DNA of 64,000 nt from Thiogranum sp. (lineage in GTDB: Bacteria; Pseudomonadota; Gammaproteobacteria; DSM-19610), in NCBI GenBank assembly GCA_024636585.1, contig JAGXGS010000032.1, positions 61,657 to 125,656 of the forward strand. Reading direction: 5' to 3'. Positions 1 through 11,095 of this stretch are shown here, in pieces. Each line of letters starts with the position of its first letter. Position 1 is the stretch's first letter. The position numbers and the translations under genes were made by a program. The notes beneath the pieces were generated by a model, which saw only the letters and a program-made list of their open reading frames with translations, made no database searches and was not told the DNA's origin.

Positions 1-299
1 GTGGTGGTTATACGCTGAGCCGCTCTGCATACCTGATTCCCGTATCTGACGTTGTGACTGCCGTTGACGAAAGTGTCGATGCGACTCGCTGTGGCGGACG
101 TGGTGACTGCCAGGGCGGAAAACGTTGCCTGACCCACGATCTGTGGACTGAGTTGAGCGAGCAGATCTACTCGTTTCTCAACGAGATAACGCTGGGCAAT
201 CTGGTCGATCAAGGTATGGCCAGACAGGCGGCCCTGCAGGACGCCGAACAACAGGGCGTCGCCGTCGAATTGCAATCGCGGGCATTTGTTACCGTCTGA
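1..299 (+). CDS. iscR: IscR, Fe-S cluster-sensing transcription regulator (C-terminal part)
   Basis: Only the last ~98 residues lie in the window; the start is upstream of base 1 and reading begins at base 3. The part seen matches the end of the Rrf2-family regulator IscR, which represses the isc operon when it carries a [2Fe-2S] cluster. The cluster-binding block is intact: three cysteines spaced by five residues ([17 protein letters not shown]) and the following histidine. It is followed directly by iscS, the usual order, and is expected to autoregulate the operon. The DNA-binding winged helix is outside the window. Confidence 0.95.
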   Translation, partial: GGYTLSRSAYLIPVSDVVTAVDESVDATRCGGRGDCQGGKRCLTHDLWTELSEQIYSFLNEITLGNLVDQGMARQAALQDAEQQGVAVELQSRAFVTV

Positions 300-377
300 A
301 CTTCCGCTGCACGCCCAATAAATTTTTCCGGCCCAACGGCCGGCAATGAACAGTGTGTTTTGCCAGGTGTAACCAAA

Positions 378-1598
378 ATGACTTTGAAAAAGCCAATTTA
401 CCTCGATTATTCGGCAACGACGCCGGTCGACCCCCGCGTTGCAGAAGTGATGTGTAGTTACCTGACGCCCGATGGTCGCTTCGGCAATCCAGCGTCCCGC
501 TCGCACAGCTTCGGCTGGGATGCGGATACTGCGGTGGAAGAGGCGCGCGCCAACGTCGCAGCGCTCATCAATGCCGATCCCAGAGAAATCGTCTGGACCA
601 GCGGCGCCACCGAATCAGACAATCTGGCGATCAAAGGTGTGGCGCACTTTTACAAGAAGAACGGTAACCACATCGTCACGGTCAAAACAGAGCATAAGGC
701 GGTGCTGGACTCATGCCGGCAACTGGAGCGTGAAGGGTACGACGTTACGTATCTCGATCCGGAACCCTCGGGATTGCTGGACCTGGACAAATTCCGCGCT
801 GCATTGCGTGACGATACGATCCTGGTCAGCGTCATGCATGTGAACAACGAAGTCGGTGTAATTCAGGACATCGCCGCGATCGGCGAAATCTGCCGTGACC
901 GCAAAATCATATTCCATGTCGACGCCGCGCAGAGCGCAGGCAAAGTGGCCATAGACCTGCAGGCCATGAAGGTCGATCTGATGTCGTTTTCCGCGCATAA
1001 GATTTATGGCCCGAAGGGCATTGGCGCCCTGTATGTGCGTCGCAAGCCTCGCGTGCGCCTGGAGGCGCAGATGCATGGCGGCGGTCACGAACGCGGCATG
1101 CGCTCAGGCACGCTGGCCACCCACCAGATCGTGGGCATGGGCGAAGCATTTCGTCTCGCCAATGAAGAGATGGATGTTGATAATGCCCGTCTGCTGGTGT
1201 TGCGCAAGCGTCTGGAAGAAGGTTTCCGGGATGTCGAGGAGGTCTATATCAACGGCGATCTCGACCACCGTATCGCGGGAAATCTCAACATCAGTTTCAA
1301 TTTTGTGGAAGGTGAGAGCTTGATCATGGCGCTCAAGGATCTGGCGGTCTCGTCCGGATCGGCCTGCACCAGTGCCAGCCTGGAGCCTTCCTATGTGCTG
1401 CGCGCCCTGGGTCGCAACGATGAACTGGCGCATAGCTCCATACGTTTTACCATTGGCCGCTTCACCACGCCCGAAGAGATCGATTACACCATCGAGCTGG
1501 TCAAGAGCAAGATCGGCAAGCTGCGCGAGCTGTCTCCTCTGTGGGAAATGTATCAGGATGGTGTCGATCTTGATTCAGTGAAGTGGGCTGCCCACTGA
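378..1598 (+). CDS. iscS: IscS cysteine desulfurase
   Basis: PLP-dependent enzyme that takes sulfur from L-cysteine, giving alanine and an enzyme persulfide for Fe-S cluster assembly and tRNA thiolation. The product is 406 residues, against 404 in E. coli. The PLP lysine lies in [10 protein letters not shown] (about K208) and the persulfide cysteine in [13 protein letters not shown] (about C330). The C-terminal tail that contacts partner proteins is present. An ATG at 378 gives the expected N-terminus [16 protein letters not shown]; a TTG at 360 would add six residues with no family support. Second gene of the isc operon. Confidence 0.97.
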   Translation: MTLKKPIYLDYSATTPVDPRVAEVMCSYLTPDGRFGNPASRSHSFGWDADTAVEEARANVAALINADPREIVWTSGATESDNLAIKGVAHFYKKNGNHIVTVKTEHKAVLDSCRQLEREGYDVTYLDPEPSGLLDLDKFRAALRDDTILVSVMHVNNEVGVIQDIAAIGEICRDRKIIFHVDAAQSAGKVAIDLQAMKVDLMSFSAHKIYGPKGIGALYVRRKPRVRLEAQMHGGGHERGMRSGTLATHQIVGMGEAFRLANEEMDVDNARLLVLRKRLEEGFRDVEEVYINGDLDHRIAGNLNISFNFVEGESLIMALKDLAVSSGSACTSASLEPSYVLRALGRNDELAHSSIRFTIGRFTTPEEIDYTIELVKSKIGKLRELSPLWEMYQDGVDLDSVKWAAH

Positions 1599-1611
1599 AC
1601 CGGAGTGTGAA

Positions 1612-1935
1612 ATGGCAATCAGTTTGACACCAGCAGCAGCGAATCATGTAAAGAGCTTTCTGGAACAGCGTGGAAGCGGGGTTGCCCTGCGCCTCGGCGT
1701 CCGCACTTCGGGCTGTTCGGGCATGGCTTATGTGCTTGAGTTTGCAGATGTGATCGAGGACACGGATGTGGTCTTCGAGAACCTCGGCGTGAAGGTCGTT
1801 ATCGATCCGAAGAGCCTCGTGTACCTGGATGGCACCGAACTCGACTATGGAAAGGAAGGTCTTAACGAAGGCTTCAAGTTCAACAACCCGAACGTCAAGG
1901 ACGCGTGCGGTTGTGGCGAAAGTTTTAACGTTTAG
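1612..1935 (+). CDS. iscA: IscA A-type Fe-S carrier
   Basis: A 107-residue A-type carrier that receives clusters or iron and passes them to [4Fe-4S] apoproteins. The three conserved cysteines are at 35, 99 and 101 (SGCSG and the terminal CGCG). It starts 13 bp after iscS with a CGGAG ribosome site. In the standard operon iscU lies between iscS and iscA; here no room exists for it, so IscA directly follows the desulfurase. The sequence is clearly an A-type protein and does not resemble the IscU scaffold. Confidence 0.95.
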   Translation: MAISLTPAAANHVKSFLEQRGSGVALRLGVRTSGCSGMAYVLEFADVIEDTDVVFENLGVKVVIDPKSLVYLDGTELDYGKEGLNEGFKFNNPNVKDACGCGESFNV

Positions 1936-1976
1936 GGAAAGCTGAAGCGAAACCCGATCCGGCTTCGCAAGTTGTT

Positions 1977-2525
1977 ATGTCGTCCGTTCTTGCACAGAAT
2001 CACTTCGAAATCTTTTCCCTGCCGCAGAGCTACGCACTGGACAGGGCGCTTCTCGATGCGCGCTATCGTGAACTGCAGCGCGCGTTTCATCCGGACCGTT
2101 TTGCCAGCGCCGGAGATCATGAGCGGCGGGTTTCCATCCAGCAGGCGGCGCAGATCAACGAAGCCTACCAGGTGCTGAAGGACCCGCTCAGGCGTGGGCA
2201 GTACCTGCTTGAGTTGCGCGGCAAAGTCATCAATGATGAGCAGGATACGCACCAGGACCCGGTGTTTTTGATGCAGCAGATCGAGCTGCGTGAAGCGCTG
2301 GGCGAGGTGCGCGGACTCCCCGATCCGCTGGCTGCGCTGGAAACGCTCGCCACTGACATTCGCAATCAGTACGCGGAACTTCAGGCGGCCCTGCAGCTGG
2401 CGCTCGATGCCGGCGATGACGCTGCCGGAGAGGCCCTGGTGCTGGTGCGCCGAATGCAATTTTTTACTCGCCTGCAGGAAGAGGTGCAGGCGCTGGAAGC
2501 TGATCTCGAAGACGAATTATTCTGA
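1977..2525 (+). CDS. hscB: HscB J-domain co-chaperone
   Basis: J-type co-chaperone that delivers the IscU-cluster complex to HscA and stimulates its ATPase. The N-terminal J-domain has the diagnostic HPD tripeptide at residues 38-40; the C-terminal half is the helical bundle that binds IscU. The product is 182 residues (about 171 in E. coli). It ends one base before the hscA start, so the two are probably translationally coupled. It is retained although no iscU is present in this operon. Confidence 0.95.
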   Translation: MSSVLAQNHFEIFSLPQSYALDRALLDARYRELQRAFHPDRFASAGDHERRVSIQQAAQINEAYQVLKDPLRRGQYLLELRGKVINDEQDTHQDPVFLMQQIELREALGEVRGLPDPLAALETLATDIRNQYAELQAALQLALDAGDDAAGEALVLVRRMQFFTRLQEEVQALEADLEDELF

Positions 2526-2526
2526 T

Positions 2527-4401
2527 ATGGCACTTTTACAAATTTCCGAACCCGGCAAGTCAACGGATCCGCATCAGCACCGCTTTGCGGCGGGCATTGA
2601 TCTGGGTACCACAAACTCACTGGTTGCCAGTGTGCGCAGTGGTAGTGCCGACACTTTGCCGGATGAACAAGGGCGACATCTGTTGCCATCGGTGGTCCGT
2701 TACACGGCGGATGGTGCGCCTGAGGTCGGGCAGGCGGCGAAGCTGCAGGCCGCCCATGATCCGCTCAATACCATCATATCAGTGAAGCGTTTCATGGGGC
2801 GTGGTGTGGATGACATACTGACGCTCGGTTCGATGCTGCCATACGAATTTATTGCCAGTGAATCCGGAATGCCGCTGATCAACACCGCCAGCGGTCCGCG
2901 CAGTCCGGTGCAGGTGTCGGCAGACATCCTGCTGGAACTCAAGAGACGTACCGAGTCTACGCTCGGCGGCGATCTGAGCGGTGTGGTGATTACGGTTCCT
3001 GCGTATTTCGATGAGGCGCAACGCCAGGCTACCAAGGATGCCGGCACGCTGGCCGGTCTCAAGGTTCTGAGACTCATTAACGAACCCACGGCAGCGGCGG
3101 TGGCCTATGGGCTGGATCGAAAAGCGGATGGTGTCATCGCAGTTTATGATCTCGGCGGCGGCACTTTCGATATCTCGATATTGCGGCTGAACCAGGGGGT
3201 TTTCGAAGTCCTCGCTACTGCCGGAGATACCGCGCTCGGTGGCGACGATCTCGATCGCGAAATCGCACGCTGGATCATGCAGCAGGCCGGTATTGGGAAT
3301 GCTGTCGATCATGCCCTGCAACGGCGCCTGCTGGACGCAGCCTGTGCAGCGAAGGAGCAGCTGTCGGAGGCCGATGAAGTGGAGCTCGGAGTGGCGCTCG
3401 ATGATGGATCGCAGTGGCATGGCAGCCTCTCGAGACAGCAGATGAATGAGTTGCTCGAGCCGCTGGTGCGCAAGACGCTGGCGCCCTGTCGCCGGTGCTT
3501 GCGCGACGCGGGCCTGCGCGCCGGCGATATTACCGAGGTGGTGATGGTCGGCGGTTCCACCCGGGTGCCGCGCGTACGTTCGGCGGTCGCGGAGTTTTTC
3601 GGGCGCGAACCGCTGGCGGAAATCGACCCTGACAAAGTGGTAGCGATCGGTGCGGCCGTGCAGGCGGATATGCTGGTGGGCAACAAGCCGGATGAAGAGA
3701 TGTTGCTGCTGGATGTGATCCCGCTGTCGCTGGGCATCGAGACCATGGGTGGCCTGACCGAGAAAATCGTGCCGCGGAATACCACCATACCGGTGGCTCG
3801 CGCCCAGGAGTTTACGACCTTCAAGGATGGCCAGACGGCCATCGCCCTGCATGTGGTTCAGGGAGAGCGGGAGCTGGTCGACGACTGCCGATCGCTTGCG
3901 CGTTTCGAACTTCGCGACATACCGCCGATGACGGCTGGTGCAGCGCGTATCCGCGTCACTTTCCAGGTTGACGCCGACGGGCTGTTGAGTGTCACGGCGC
4001 TCGAACAGACCAGCGGCGCGCAGGCGCACATTGAAGTAAAGCCTTCTTACGGGTTGAGCGACCACGAAATCGAGAGCATGCTGCGTGCCTCTATGGAGAG
4101 CGCCGGCGAAGACCTGCAGGCGCGTCGATTGCGCGAACAGCAAGTCGAGGCTGATCGTGTGCTGGAAGCTCTGCAGTCAGCCCTGCAGCAGGACGGAGAC
4201 CGGCTTCTGGACAGTCAGGAGCGGGCTGCCATCGATGCTGCGGCGCAAGCCCTGCGCGAAGTACGCGATGCTACGGATCATCAGGCCATACGGCGCGCTG
4301 TCGAGCGCGTCGAGGCCGCCAGTGCTCCCTACGTAGAGCGCCGTATGAATGCCAGTATCCAGCGCGCAATGGCGGGACATGGCGTAGATGAATTCAAATA
4401 G
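2527..4401 (+). CDS. hscA: HscA Hsp70-type chaperone
   Basis: Specialised Hsp70 chaperone that drives cluster release from IscU using ATP. The product is 624 residues (616 in E. coli). The nucleotide-binding domain opens with [16 protein letters not shown] near residue 22, and the second phosphate motif [12 protein letters not shown] is present. A beta substrate-binding domain and helical lid follow. The ATG at 2527 follows the hscB stop by one base. The same frame is open upstream inside hscB, but those residues have no family match. Confidence 0.96.
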   Translation: MALLQISEPGKSTDPHQHRFAAGIDLGTTNSLVASVRSGSADTLPDEQGRHLLPSVVRYTADGAPEVGQAAKLQAAHDPLNTIISVKRFMGRGVDDILTLGSMLPYEFIASESGMPLINTASGPRSPVQVSADILLELKRRTESTLGGDLSGVVITVPAYFDEAQRQATKDAGTLAGLKVLRLINEPTAAAVAYGLDRKADGVIAVYDLGGGTFDISILRLNQGVFEVLATAGDTALGGDDLDREIARWIMQQAGIGNAVDHALQRRLLDAACAAKEQLSEADEVELGVALDDGSQWHGSLSRQQMNELLEPLVRKTLAPCRRCLRDAGLRAGDITEVVMVGGSTRVPRVRSAVAEFFGREPLAEIDPDKVVAIGAAVQADMLVGNKPDEEMLLLDVIPLSLGIETMGGLTEKIVPRNTTIPVARAQEFTTFKDGQTAIALHVVQGERELVDDCRSLARFELRDIPPMTAGAARIRVTFQVDADGLLSVTALEQTSGAQAHIEVKPSYGLSDHEIESMLRASMESAGEDLQARRLREQQVEADRVLEALQSALQQDGDRLLDSQERAAIDAAAQALREVRDATDHQAIRRAVERVEAASAPYVERRMNASIQRAMAGHGVDEFK

Positions 4402-4413
4402 TCAGGAAATGTT

Positions 4414-4752
4414 ATGCCGCAGATAATTTTTCTTCCGCACGAGGAGGTCTGCCCGGAAGGTGCAGTGATAGATGCCGAACCCGGAATGACTCTGTGTGAT
4501 GTCGCGCTGGCTAATGGAATCGAGATCGAGCACGCGTGTGAAAAATCCTGCGCCTGCACCACCTGCCATGTGTATGTTCGCGAGGGCGCCGGTTCGCTGG
4601 CGGAATCGAGTGAACTGGAAGACGATATGCTCGACAAGGCCTGGGGGCTGGATCCCGATTCGCGCCTCAGTTGTCAGGCGCGGGTAGGCAACGAAGATCT
4701 GGTGATTGAAATCCCCAGGTACACTATCAACATGGTCAGCGAGCACCATTAG
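4414..4752 (+). CDS. fdx: ISC-type [2Fe-2S] ferredoxin
   Basis: A 112-residue adrenodoxin-type ferredoxin that supplies electrons during ISC cluster assembly. The cluster ligands are Cys42, Cys48, Cys51 and Cys87 (ACEKSCACTTC and LSCQAR), and the family's extra cysteine at position 46 is also present. The C-terminal EIPRYTIN is the usual ISC ferredoxin ending. It starts 12 bp after hscA and is followed 9 bp later by iscX. Confidence 0.96.
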   Translation: MPQIIFLPHEEVCPEGAVIDAEPGMTLCDVALANGIEIEHACEKSCACTTCHVYVREGAGSLAESSELEDDMLDKAWGLDPDSRLSCQARVGNEDLVIEIPRYTINMVSEHH

Positions 4753-4761
4753 GAACGCCTT

Positions 4762-4962
4762 ATGAGTCTGAAATGGACCGATTCGCTCGATATCGCCATC
4801 GAACTGGATGAACGGCACCCGGATGTTGATCCGGAAAACCTGCGCTTTACCGACCTGCGCGAGTGGGTGCTGGCGCTCGATGAATTCGACGATGACCCGG
4901 CGCGTTCCGGCGAGAAGATTCTGGAAGCTATCCAGATGGCATGGATTGAAGAGCGACAGTAA
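4762..4962 (+). CDS. iscX: IscX, small acidic ISC regulator
   Basis: A 66-residue acidic protein that binds IscS and modulates cluster assembly, possibly as an iron-dependent adaptor. It contains the typical DERHPDVDPENLRFTDLREWV segment. It is the last gene of the isc operon. The 261 bp between it and rlmN hold no gene I recognise; in many relatives ndk sits here. Confidence 0.93.
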   Translation: MSLKWTDSLDIAIELDERHPDVDPENLRFTDLREWVLALDEFDDDPARSGEKILEAIQMAWIEERQ

Positions 4963-5223
4963 CCCTCTGTACAGCAATATCCGGCTGCTATCTGTTCGGC
5001 TCCCGGCACCGCGTCCGCGGCCGCTGCAGCAGAACTTTCCTGTTATTATCATGTCTTTGAGGAAGCTTCTGCGGCTTTTTATCGGCTCAGTAAGCAACCG
5101 GAACCTGCCTCAGCCAGCATCACCGCGATTGCTTGCATCGGGGCGATGCGGGTACACTACGCAATTAATTTTTCTAGCTAAGCTACAGATTTTTCGGCAC
5201 TTTAGCCGAACCCGGAAGTTACC

Positions 5224-6315
5224 ATGTCGGATCAGGTAAACCTGCTGAATTTTGACCGCCCGGCGCTTGCTGCCTGGTTGCAGTCGCGTGGCGAAAAGCC
5301 ATTCCGCGCGCAGCAGCTGATGAAGTGGATCTACCAGCACGGGATCGACGATTTTGCCGCCATGACCAACATCGCCAAGCCGTTTCGCGAAGAACTCGCT
5401 GCGGTTGCAGAGATACGTGGTCCGAAGGTGGTGGCAGACCAGGAGTCGCTGGATGGCTCGCGCAAATGGCTGCTGGAACTTCAGGATGGCAACCGCATCG
5501 AGAGCGTCTATATCCCCGAGCCCGGGCGCGCCACCTTGTGCATTTCCTCGCAGGTGGGCTGTGCCCTCAATTGCAGCTTTTGTTCGACCGCGCAGCAGGG
5601 CTTCAACCGCAATTTGACCAGCGCCGAAATCGTCGGCCAGTTATGGATCGCCAACCGGCTGCTCGTTGCCGCCGGGCAGCCGCCGGTGTCGAATGTGGTC
5701 TTCATGGGCATGGGCGAACCGTTGCTGAATTTCGATCAGGTCATGACGGCGATTGCGATAATGCAGGATGATTTTGCCTATGCGCTATCCAAACGTCGCG
5801 TCACCATCAGTACCGCAGGAGTGGTGCCGGCACTGAGGCGGCTGGCAGAAACGACCGATGTGAGCCTGGCCTTGTCATTGCACGCTCCGGATGATGAATT
5901 GCGCACCCAGCTGGTGCCGCTGAACCGCAAATATGCCATTGCCGAAGTGCTTGATGCGTGCCGGGATTATGTTGGCGAAGGCCGGCGCCGGGTGACGATC
6001 GAGTACGTCATGCTGGACGGCGTCAATGACGAGGACCGGCATGCACGGGCGCTGGCGAAGCTGCTTCAGGGGGTGCCTTCGAAGGTGAATCTGATACCCT
6101 TCAATCCATTCCCCCGCACCCGCTATCACAGAAGCAGTGCAGCGCGTATCGAACGGTTTCGCGACATTCTGCACCGCTCGGGTATTGTCACTATCACCCG
6201 CAAAACCCGTGGCGATGATATCGATGCCGCCTGTGGCCAGCTGGCGGGGGATTTTGCGGACCGGACCCGCCGCCGCGAACGGCTGATCGTTGAAGTGAAT
6301 GGAGATATCGCTTGA
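5224..6315 (+). CDS. rlmN: RlmN dual-specificity 23S rRNA / tRNA adenine-C2 methyltransferase
   Basis: Radical-SAM enzyme that methylates C2 of A2503 in 23S rRNA and A37 in some tRNAs. The product is 363 residues. The [4Fe-4S]-binding CxxxCxxC is at Cys113, Cys117 and Cys120 ([17 protein letters not shown]). The mechanistic cysteines appear at about C106 (ATLCIS) and C337 (DAACGQL). The [11 protein letters not shown]-binding motif is present. The stop codon overlaps the TTG start of pilW. Confidence 0.96.
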   Translation: MSDQVNLLNFDRPALAAWLQSRGEKPFRAQQLMKWIYQHGIDDFAAMTNIAKPFREELAAVAEIRGPKVVADQESLDGSRKWLLELQDGNRIESVYIPEPGRATLCISSQVGCALNCSFCSTAQQGFNRNLTSAEIVGQLWIANRLLVAAGQPPVSNVVFMGMGEPLLNFDQVMTAIAIMQDDFAYALSKRRVTISTAGVVPALRRLAETTDVSLALSLHAPDDELRTQLVPLNRKYAIAEVLDACRDYVGEGRRRVTIEYVMLDGVNDEDRHARALAKLLQGVPSKVNLIPFNPFPRTRYHRSSAARIERFRDILHRSGIVTITRKTRGDDIDAACGQLAGDFADRTRRRERLIVEVNGDIA

Positions 6316-7079
6316 GATTCAGCATAAAAATTTCCGTATGGGCGCTGCTGTTCATTTTTCTCGGCGCCTGCTCCACAACCCAGGTGCGCACCAAGGATGG
6401 CCAGTCGCTGGCCGAGGTACATACCCAGCTTGGTCTTGAATACATGCGCGAGGGAATGTACGAAGCGTCGCTGGAGAACTTCAAGAAAGCACTGCAGGCC
6501 GATCAAAAGCTGCCGGCGGCACATACTTCAATAGCGTTGCTGTACGAACGCATTGGCGAACTTTCGCTGGCAGATACACACTATGCCAAAGCTTATAAGC
6601 TGAAGCCGGATGATGCCTCGCTGCTGAATAATTACGGTCAGTTTCTGTGTCGGGTGGGCCGTCTTGACGAGGCGGATGCCATTTTCGCCAGAGCAATGCG
6701 GGATCCGCTGTATCGATATCCGGAAATGGTTCTGACCAATGCGGGTATCTGCAAGGAAAAACGCCCTGATATGGAGGCCGCAGAAGCGTTCTATCGGCAG
6801 GCGCTGGACAAAAACCCCCGCTATGAGCCGGCCTTGCGCCAGATGGCGAGGATCAGTTTTTCCCAGGGCCATTACCTGGCCGCGCGTGCTTACCTGCAAC
6901 GGCTTCAGGAGCTTGCCCAGCTACCCGCCGAGTTTCTGTGGATCGCCGTGCGCGCAGAACACGAGTTGGGAGATCACGATACCGCATCCAGCTATGCCCT
7001 GTTGTTGAAAAACCGGTTCCCCGAATCGAAGCAGGCCCAGGCACTGCAGGAATGGGAGCGCCAGCGGCGTGAACGCTAA
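6312..7079 (+). CDS. pilW: PilW/PilF-type TPR lipoprotein for type IV pilus assembly
   Basis: Outer-membrane pilotin lipoprotein that helps the type IV pilus secretin localise and multimerise. The signal peptide ends in a lipobox (LGAC) at about residue 20. At least four tetratricopeptide repeats follow, starting at [21 protein letters not shown]. The product is 255 residues. The likely start is a TTG overlapping the rlmN stop by 4 bp, because it leaves a correct signal peptide. Placement rlmN-pilW-rodZ is typical for gammaproteobacteria. Confidence 0.92.
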   Translation: MRFSIKISVWALLFIFLGACSTTQVRTKDGQSLAEVHTQLGLEYMREGMYEASLENFKKALQADQKLPAAHTSIALLYERIGELSLADTHYAKAYKLKPDDASLLNNYGQFLCRVGRLDEADAIFARAMRDPLYRYPEMVLTNAGICKEKRPDMEAAEAFYRQALDKNPRYEPALRQMARISFSQGHYLAARAYLQRLQELAQLPAEFLWIAVRAEHELGDHDTASSYALLLKNRFPESKQAQALQEWERQRRER

Positions 7080-7965
7080 CGAAACGAATAACGAGCGGGA
7101 CGATACGCCGGCAGGTTCTCTGACTGCGGTCGGAGCCGAACTGGCGACGGCGCGTCAGAGGAAAGAAATGAGCCTCGAAGCCGCCGCAGCGGCCCTGCAC
7201 CTGGGTCCGGAGATGTTGCGGGCGCTGGAAGCGGGGGACGAGAAACGCCTGCCAGGCCAGGCGTTTGTGCGCGGTTATGTGAAGTCTTACGCGCGGCTGC
7301 TGGGCCTCGACGAGACGGCAATGGTCGCTCGTTTACCCGATGCCTCGGCGCAGCGCGTAACGCCGCTGAAGCGGGTCGGCATGCGCCGACGCGGCGTGTC
7401 GTTGCCGATTGGCAAATGGCTGGGGCGCAGCCTGGCGCTGATCGCCGTGCTGGTAGTGCTGGTGTTTGCCGCACCGCTGCTGGAACGGCTGTGGACCGAT
7501 GAGGAGCCGCCGGTTTTCAGCGATTCGCTCCAGGTTCCACAACTGGAATATATGGATACTCCCGATCAACCGGACGTTCAGCAGCCGCCTCCGGAACGGA
7601 GTGTATCGCCGCAGGAACCGGAGGAGACGGTGTTGCCGGAACCCCCGACTGCGCCGGCCCCGGAAGCACAGGCGCCAGTCCAACAGGTGGAGCCTGAAAC
7701 GCCGGCGGCGGCCCAGGAACAGGCCGGTCCTGCAGTCGTAAAGCTACGTTTCCTGGAAGACAGCTGGGTGGAAATGGAGGCGCATGGCCGCAAGCTGATC
7801 GTCGGTACCCAGCGTGGTGGCAGCGAGCGGACCGTCAAGGCGGAGCCACCCATTTCCATTCTGCTGGGCAACGCGCCGGCCGTGGAACTGAGCTACCGTG
7901 GCGAGCCAGTGGATCTGGCGCCATACCGGCGTGGCAAGATAGCCCGCGTCACGCTGGAAGACTGA
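7069..7965 (+). CDS. rodZ: RodZ cytoskeletal cell-shape protein
   Basis: Inner-membrane protein linking MreB to the elongation complex. It has an N-terminal Xre/Cro-like helix-turn-helix (about residues 20-90), a basic juxtamembrane stretch, one membrane helix (about 119-137), a proline/glutamate-rich periplasmic linker and a C-terminal beta DUF4115 domain. It starts at GTG inside the end of pilW. The product is 298 residues. In many relatives ispG follows; here hisS follows directly with a 1-bp gap. Confidence 0.92.
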   Translation: MNANETNNERDDTPAGSLTAVGAELATARQRKEMSLEAAAAALHLGPEMLRALEAGDEKRLPGQAFVRGYVKSYARLLGLDETAMVARLPDASAQRVTPLKRVGMRRRGVSLPIGKWLGRSLALIAVLVVLVFAAPLLERLWTDEEPPVFSDSLQVPQLEYMDTPDQPDVQQPPPERSVSPQEPEETVLPEPPTAPAPEAQAPVQQVEPETPAAAQEQAGPAVVKLRFLEDSWVEMEAHGRKLIVGTQRGGSERTVKAEPPISILLGNAPAVELSYRGEPVDLAPYRRGKIARVTLED

Positions 7966-7966
7966 T

Positions 7967-9241
7967 ATGGCGAATGCCCTGCAAGCCATCCGCGGCATGA
8001 ATGATGTGCTGCCGGAACAATCACCCGCCTGGCAGTTTCTGGAAGATACTCTGCGTGAGGTGATGGAGTCCTATGGCTTTGCGGAAATACGCATGCCGAT
8101 CGTGGAGAAGACCGAACTGTTCAAACGTTCGATCGGTGAAGTCACCGATATAGTCGAGAAAGAAATGTACACCTTCGAGGATCGCAATGGAGACAGTCTG
8201 ACCCTGCGTCCGGAGGGGACCGCAGGATGTGTGCGCGCCTGCGTTCAACATGGACTGCTGCACAACCAGGTTCAGCGTCTGTGGTACACCGGCCCGATGT
8301 TCCGTCATGAGCGACCGCAGAAAGGTCGCTACCGGCAGTTTTTCCAGATCGGCGTGGAGGTGTTCGGTTTTGAAGGTCCGGATATCGACGCGGAACTGCT
8401 GATCATGACGGCGCGCATGTGGAAGAGTCTCGGTTTGAGCGGACTGTCCCTGCAGTTGAATTCTCTGGGGACCAGCGCCGCGCGCGCCAGCTTCCGCGAT
8501 GATCTGGTAGCGTATCTCGGACAGCATATCGAACAGCTCGACGATGACAGCCGAAGGCGCCTGCAGACGAATCCGTTGCGCATCCTGGACAGCAAAAATC
8601 CGCAGGTGCAGGCAGTGCTGGATGCCGCTCCGGCATTGTCGGATTACATCGATGAAGATTCCCGGCAACACTTCAATTCGCTGTGCGCTCTGCTCGACGC
8701 GGCTGGCGTCGCTTATCAGGTAAATCCGCGTCTGGTACGGGGACTCGATTATTACGGTCGCACCGTTTTTGAATGGGTGAGTGACCAGCTTGGCGCTCAG
8801 GGCACCGTGTGTGCGGGTGGACGTTACGACGCGCTCGTCGAGTATCTCGGCGGTCGCGCCACGCCGGCGGTCGGATTCGCCATCGGCATGGAGCGCCTGC
8901 TGGCGTTGCTGGAAACCCAGGGTGTATCACTGCCGGATACGTCACCACACCTGTATATCGTGGTCATGGGTGAAGCGGCTCAGCAGCAGGGACTGTTGCT
9001 GGCAGAGCGCCTGCGCGACGCGTTGCCGGCTCTGCGCCTGATTACGCATTGTGGCGGCGGCAGCTTCAAGGCGCAGTTCAGGAAGGCGGATCGCTGTGGA
9101 GCACGATACGCGCTGATTCTGGGTGACGAGGAAGTGCAGAAGCGTGAAGTCGGCCTGAAGCCGCTGCGCGAGGAGCGCGATCAGCAAAAGATTCCATTTG
9201 ACCAGCTCGAGGCGCGGATCGCCGGTTTGTTCGGTTGGTAA
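7967..9241 (+). CDS. hisS: Histidyl-tRNA synthetase
   Basis: Class II aminoacyl-tRNA synthetase charging tRNA-His. The product is 424 residues, the bacterial length. Motif 2 ([15 protein letters not shown]) and the histidine-specific signatures [15 protein letters not shown] and [11 protein letters not shown] are seen, followed by an anticodon-binding domain. It starts immediately after the rodZ stop, which suggests coupled translation. Confidence 0.97.
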   Translation: MANALQAIRGMNDVLPEQSPAWQFLEDTLREVMESYGFAEIRMPIVEKTELFKRSIGEVTDIVEKEMYTFEDRNGDSLTLRPEGTAGCVRACVQHGLLHNQVQRLWYTGPMFRHERPQKGRYRQFFQIGVEVFGFEGPDIDAELLIMTARMWKSLGLSGLSLQLNSLGTSAARASFRDDLVAYLGQHIEQLDDDSRRRLQTNPLRILDSKNPQVQAVLDAAPALSDYIDEDSRQHFNSLCALLDAAGVAYQVNPRLVRGLDYYGRTVFEWVSDQLGAQGTVCAGGRYDALVEYLGGRATPAVGFAIGMERLLALLETQGVSLPDTSPHLYIVVMGEAAQQQGLLLAERLRDALPALRLITHCGGGSFKAQFRKADRCGARYALILGDEEVQKREVGLKPLREERDQQKIPFDQLEARIAGLFGW

Positions 9242-9272
9242 TCACTGGCTTTTAATTTTGGGAGGTAATCCG

Positions 9273-9917
9273 ATGGATGCCACGGAAAAAGAACAACTCG
9301 AAGTCGTTCAGAAATGGTGGAAAGAGAACGGCAGTTCGCTGTTGATAGGACTGCTGCTGGGCCTGTCCATCCTGTTCGGCGGCAAAGCCTGGCTGGGGTA
9401 TCAGGAAACCCAGGCTCAGAATGCTTCCAACATTTATATGCAGATGCTTGGTGCAATGAGTCAGGACCAGACAGACAAGATGCGTGAGAGCGCGAATCAG
9501 CTGATCAGCAACTACAGCGGTTCGACCTATGCTTCTTTCGCAGCAATGGCGCTGGCACGGGTTGCCGTCTCCGAGGGAGCATTCGAGGCGGCGGAGACCC
9601 AGCTGCGGTGGGCAATGGATAATGCTGATACGCCCGAACTGGAAAACATTGCGCGGTTACGTCTTGCGCGGGTGCTGTTGCAGCAGGAAAAATATTCTGA
9701 CGCCGGTGAGCTGCTGGCCGCGCGCAGCGATGCCGAAGCATTCAGGTTTCAGTATCTTGAGCTGGAAGGGGACGTGGCGCTGAGTGAAGGCGAAGCAGGC
9801 AAAGCGGCGGCGGCCTATCAGCAGGCGCTTGAAGCAGCACCGCCCCAGTCACCCGGTCTGTCGTTACTCACCACCAAGTATGAAAGCGTCGCCGGAGCAG
9901 GTAATACAGTCCAATGA
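9273..9917 (+). CDS. yfgM: YfgM-like ancillary SecYEG/PpiD-associated protein
   Basis: A 214-residue inner-membrane protein of the YfgM/TPR_21 family, which binds SecYEG with the chaperone PpiD and assists outer-membrane protein traffic. It has a short cytoplasmic N-terminus, one membrane helix (about residues 21-38) and a periplasmic TPR domain. The ATG at 9273 was chosen for its GGAGG ribosome site seven bases upstream; the open frame reaches back into hisS without family support. The stop overlaps the bamB start (ATGA). Confidence 0.93.
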   Translation: MDATEKEQLEVVQKWWKENGSSLLIGLLLGLSILFGGKAWLGYQETQAQNASNIYMQMLGAMSQDQTDKMRESANQLISNYSGSTYASFAAMALARVAVSEGAFEAAETQLRWAMDNADTPELENIARLRLARVLLQQEKYSDAGELLAARSDAEAFRFQYLELEGDVALSEGEAGKAAAAYQQALEAAPPQSPGLSLLTTKYESVAGAGNTVQ

Positions 9918-11077
9918 TACGTGTCCTCCTCACTGCGGTATTGATCCCCGTCATGCTCGGCGGTTGTGCCTGGTTTGGTGACAAAGATAATGCCGAGCCA
10001 CCTGCGAAGCTCAAGTCTTTCGAGCCGCAGGTAGAACTGCGCAGCGTCTGGCGCAGGGATACCGGTGCAGGGACTGATGAACTGTTCCTGAACCTCCGGC
10101 CGGCGGTGGTCGACCAGCAGGTATTCGCCGCTGATCGTAACGGTTCCGTGTATGCCTACGGTCTGGAAAAGGGTAAGCAGCTGTGGCGCAGCAAAACGCA
10201 TGCAGCCATTTCCGCGGGACCCGGTGTCGGCGAAGGCCTGGTGCTGGTTGGAACCAGCAGTGCAGAAGTGATTGCACTGGACGCGGAGAGCGGTGAGGAG
10301 CGTTGGCGTGCAACTGTGTCCAGCGAAGTGCTGTCGATACCGCAGATCGCTGATGGCGTGGTGCTGGTACAGGCAGGAGACGGTGGGGTTACGGGACTCG
10401 ACGTCCAATCCGGCGAGCTACTCTGGATACATGATCGCGACGTACCGGTGCTTTCCCTGCGTGGCGCCAGTTCGCCCCTGGTGGTTGGCGCCGATGCCAG
10501 CCTGTTGGGTTTTTCCAGCGGCAAGATCGTCGCGCTTGAAACGGGTGCCGGGCGGCAGCTTTGGGAGACCGCGATTGCCCTGCCGCGCGGCCGTTCGGAA
10601 CTGCAGCGTATCGTCGATATCGATGCCGATCCGGTTATTCGCGACGGAGTCCTGTACGCGGCGAGTTTTCAGGGGCAGGCCAGCGCCCTCGATCTGCAAA
10701 GCGGTCGTGCGCTATGGACTCGCGAGATGTCTGTCTATGCCGGCCTGGCCGTTGACGCACAGCAGGTCTACATCAGCGATGAAGCCAGCGAACTCTGGGC
10801 GCTCGATCGCATGACCGGCGCCACTCTGTGGAAACAAAGTGATCTGCGGCGTCGCTCGGTGACGGGCCCGGCCCTGATCGGCGGCTTTGTCGCGGTGGGC
10901 GACTACGAGGGCTATGTGCACCTGTTCTCCCGGTTCGATGGTTCACTGGTCGGTCGGGAGCGCGTCGACCGCGATGGCATTCAGGCTGCGCCGGTGGCGC
11001 TCGGCGATCGTCTGCTGGTAGCCGGAGCCGGTGGCAAGCTGACGCTTTACCGGCTCGACATCGACGACCAGGAATAG
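9914..11077 (+). CDS. bamB: BamB outer-membrane assembly lipoprotein
   Basis: Lipoprotein of the BAM complex that helps insert beta-barrel proteins. The signal peptide ends in a lipobox (MLGGC) at about Cys18. The mature part is an eight-bladed PQQ-type beta-propeller with repeated L-W-R blade motifs such as SGEERWRA and SGRALWTR. The product is 387 residues. It sits between yfgM and der as in E. coli, and overlaps yfgM by 4 bp. Confidence 0.95.
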   Translation: MIRVLLTAVLIPVMLGGCAWFGDKDNAEPPAKLKSFEPQVELRSVWRRDTGAGTDELFLNLRPAVVDQQVFAADRNGSVYAYGLEKGKQLWRSKTHAAISAGPGVGEGLVLVGTSSAEVIALDAESGEERWRATVSSEVLSIPQIADGVVLVQAGDGGVTGLDVQSGELLWIHDRDVPVLSLRGASSPLVVGADASLLGFSSGKIVALETGAGRQLWETAIALPRGRSELQRIVDIDADPVIRDGVLYAASFQGQASALDLQSGRALWTREMSVYAGLAVDAQQVYISDEASELWALDRMTGATLWKQSDLRRRSVTGPALIGGFVAVGDYEGYVHLFSRFDGSLVGRERVDRDGIQAAPVALGDRLLVAGAGGKLTLYRLDIDDQE

Positions 11078-11095
11078 GATTCAACGCGCCTTCAT

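Noticed and set aside
2779..4143. Long 454-codon open frame opposite hscA
   Set aside because: It is the antisense shadow of a high-GC, strongly conserved hscA and shows no domain.
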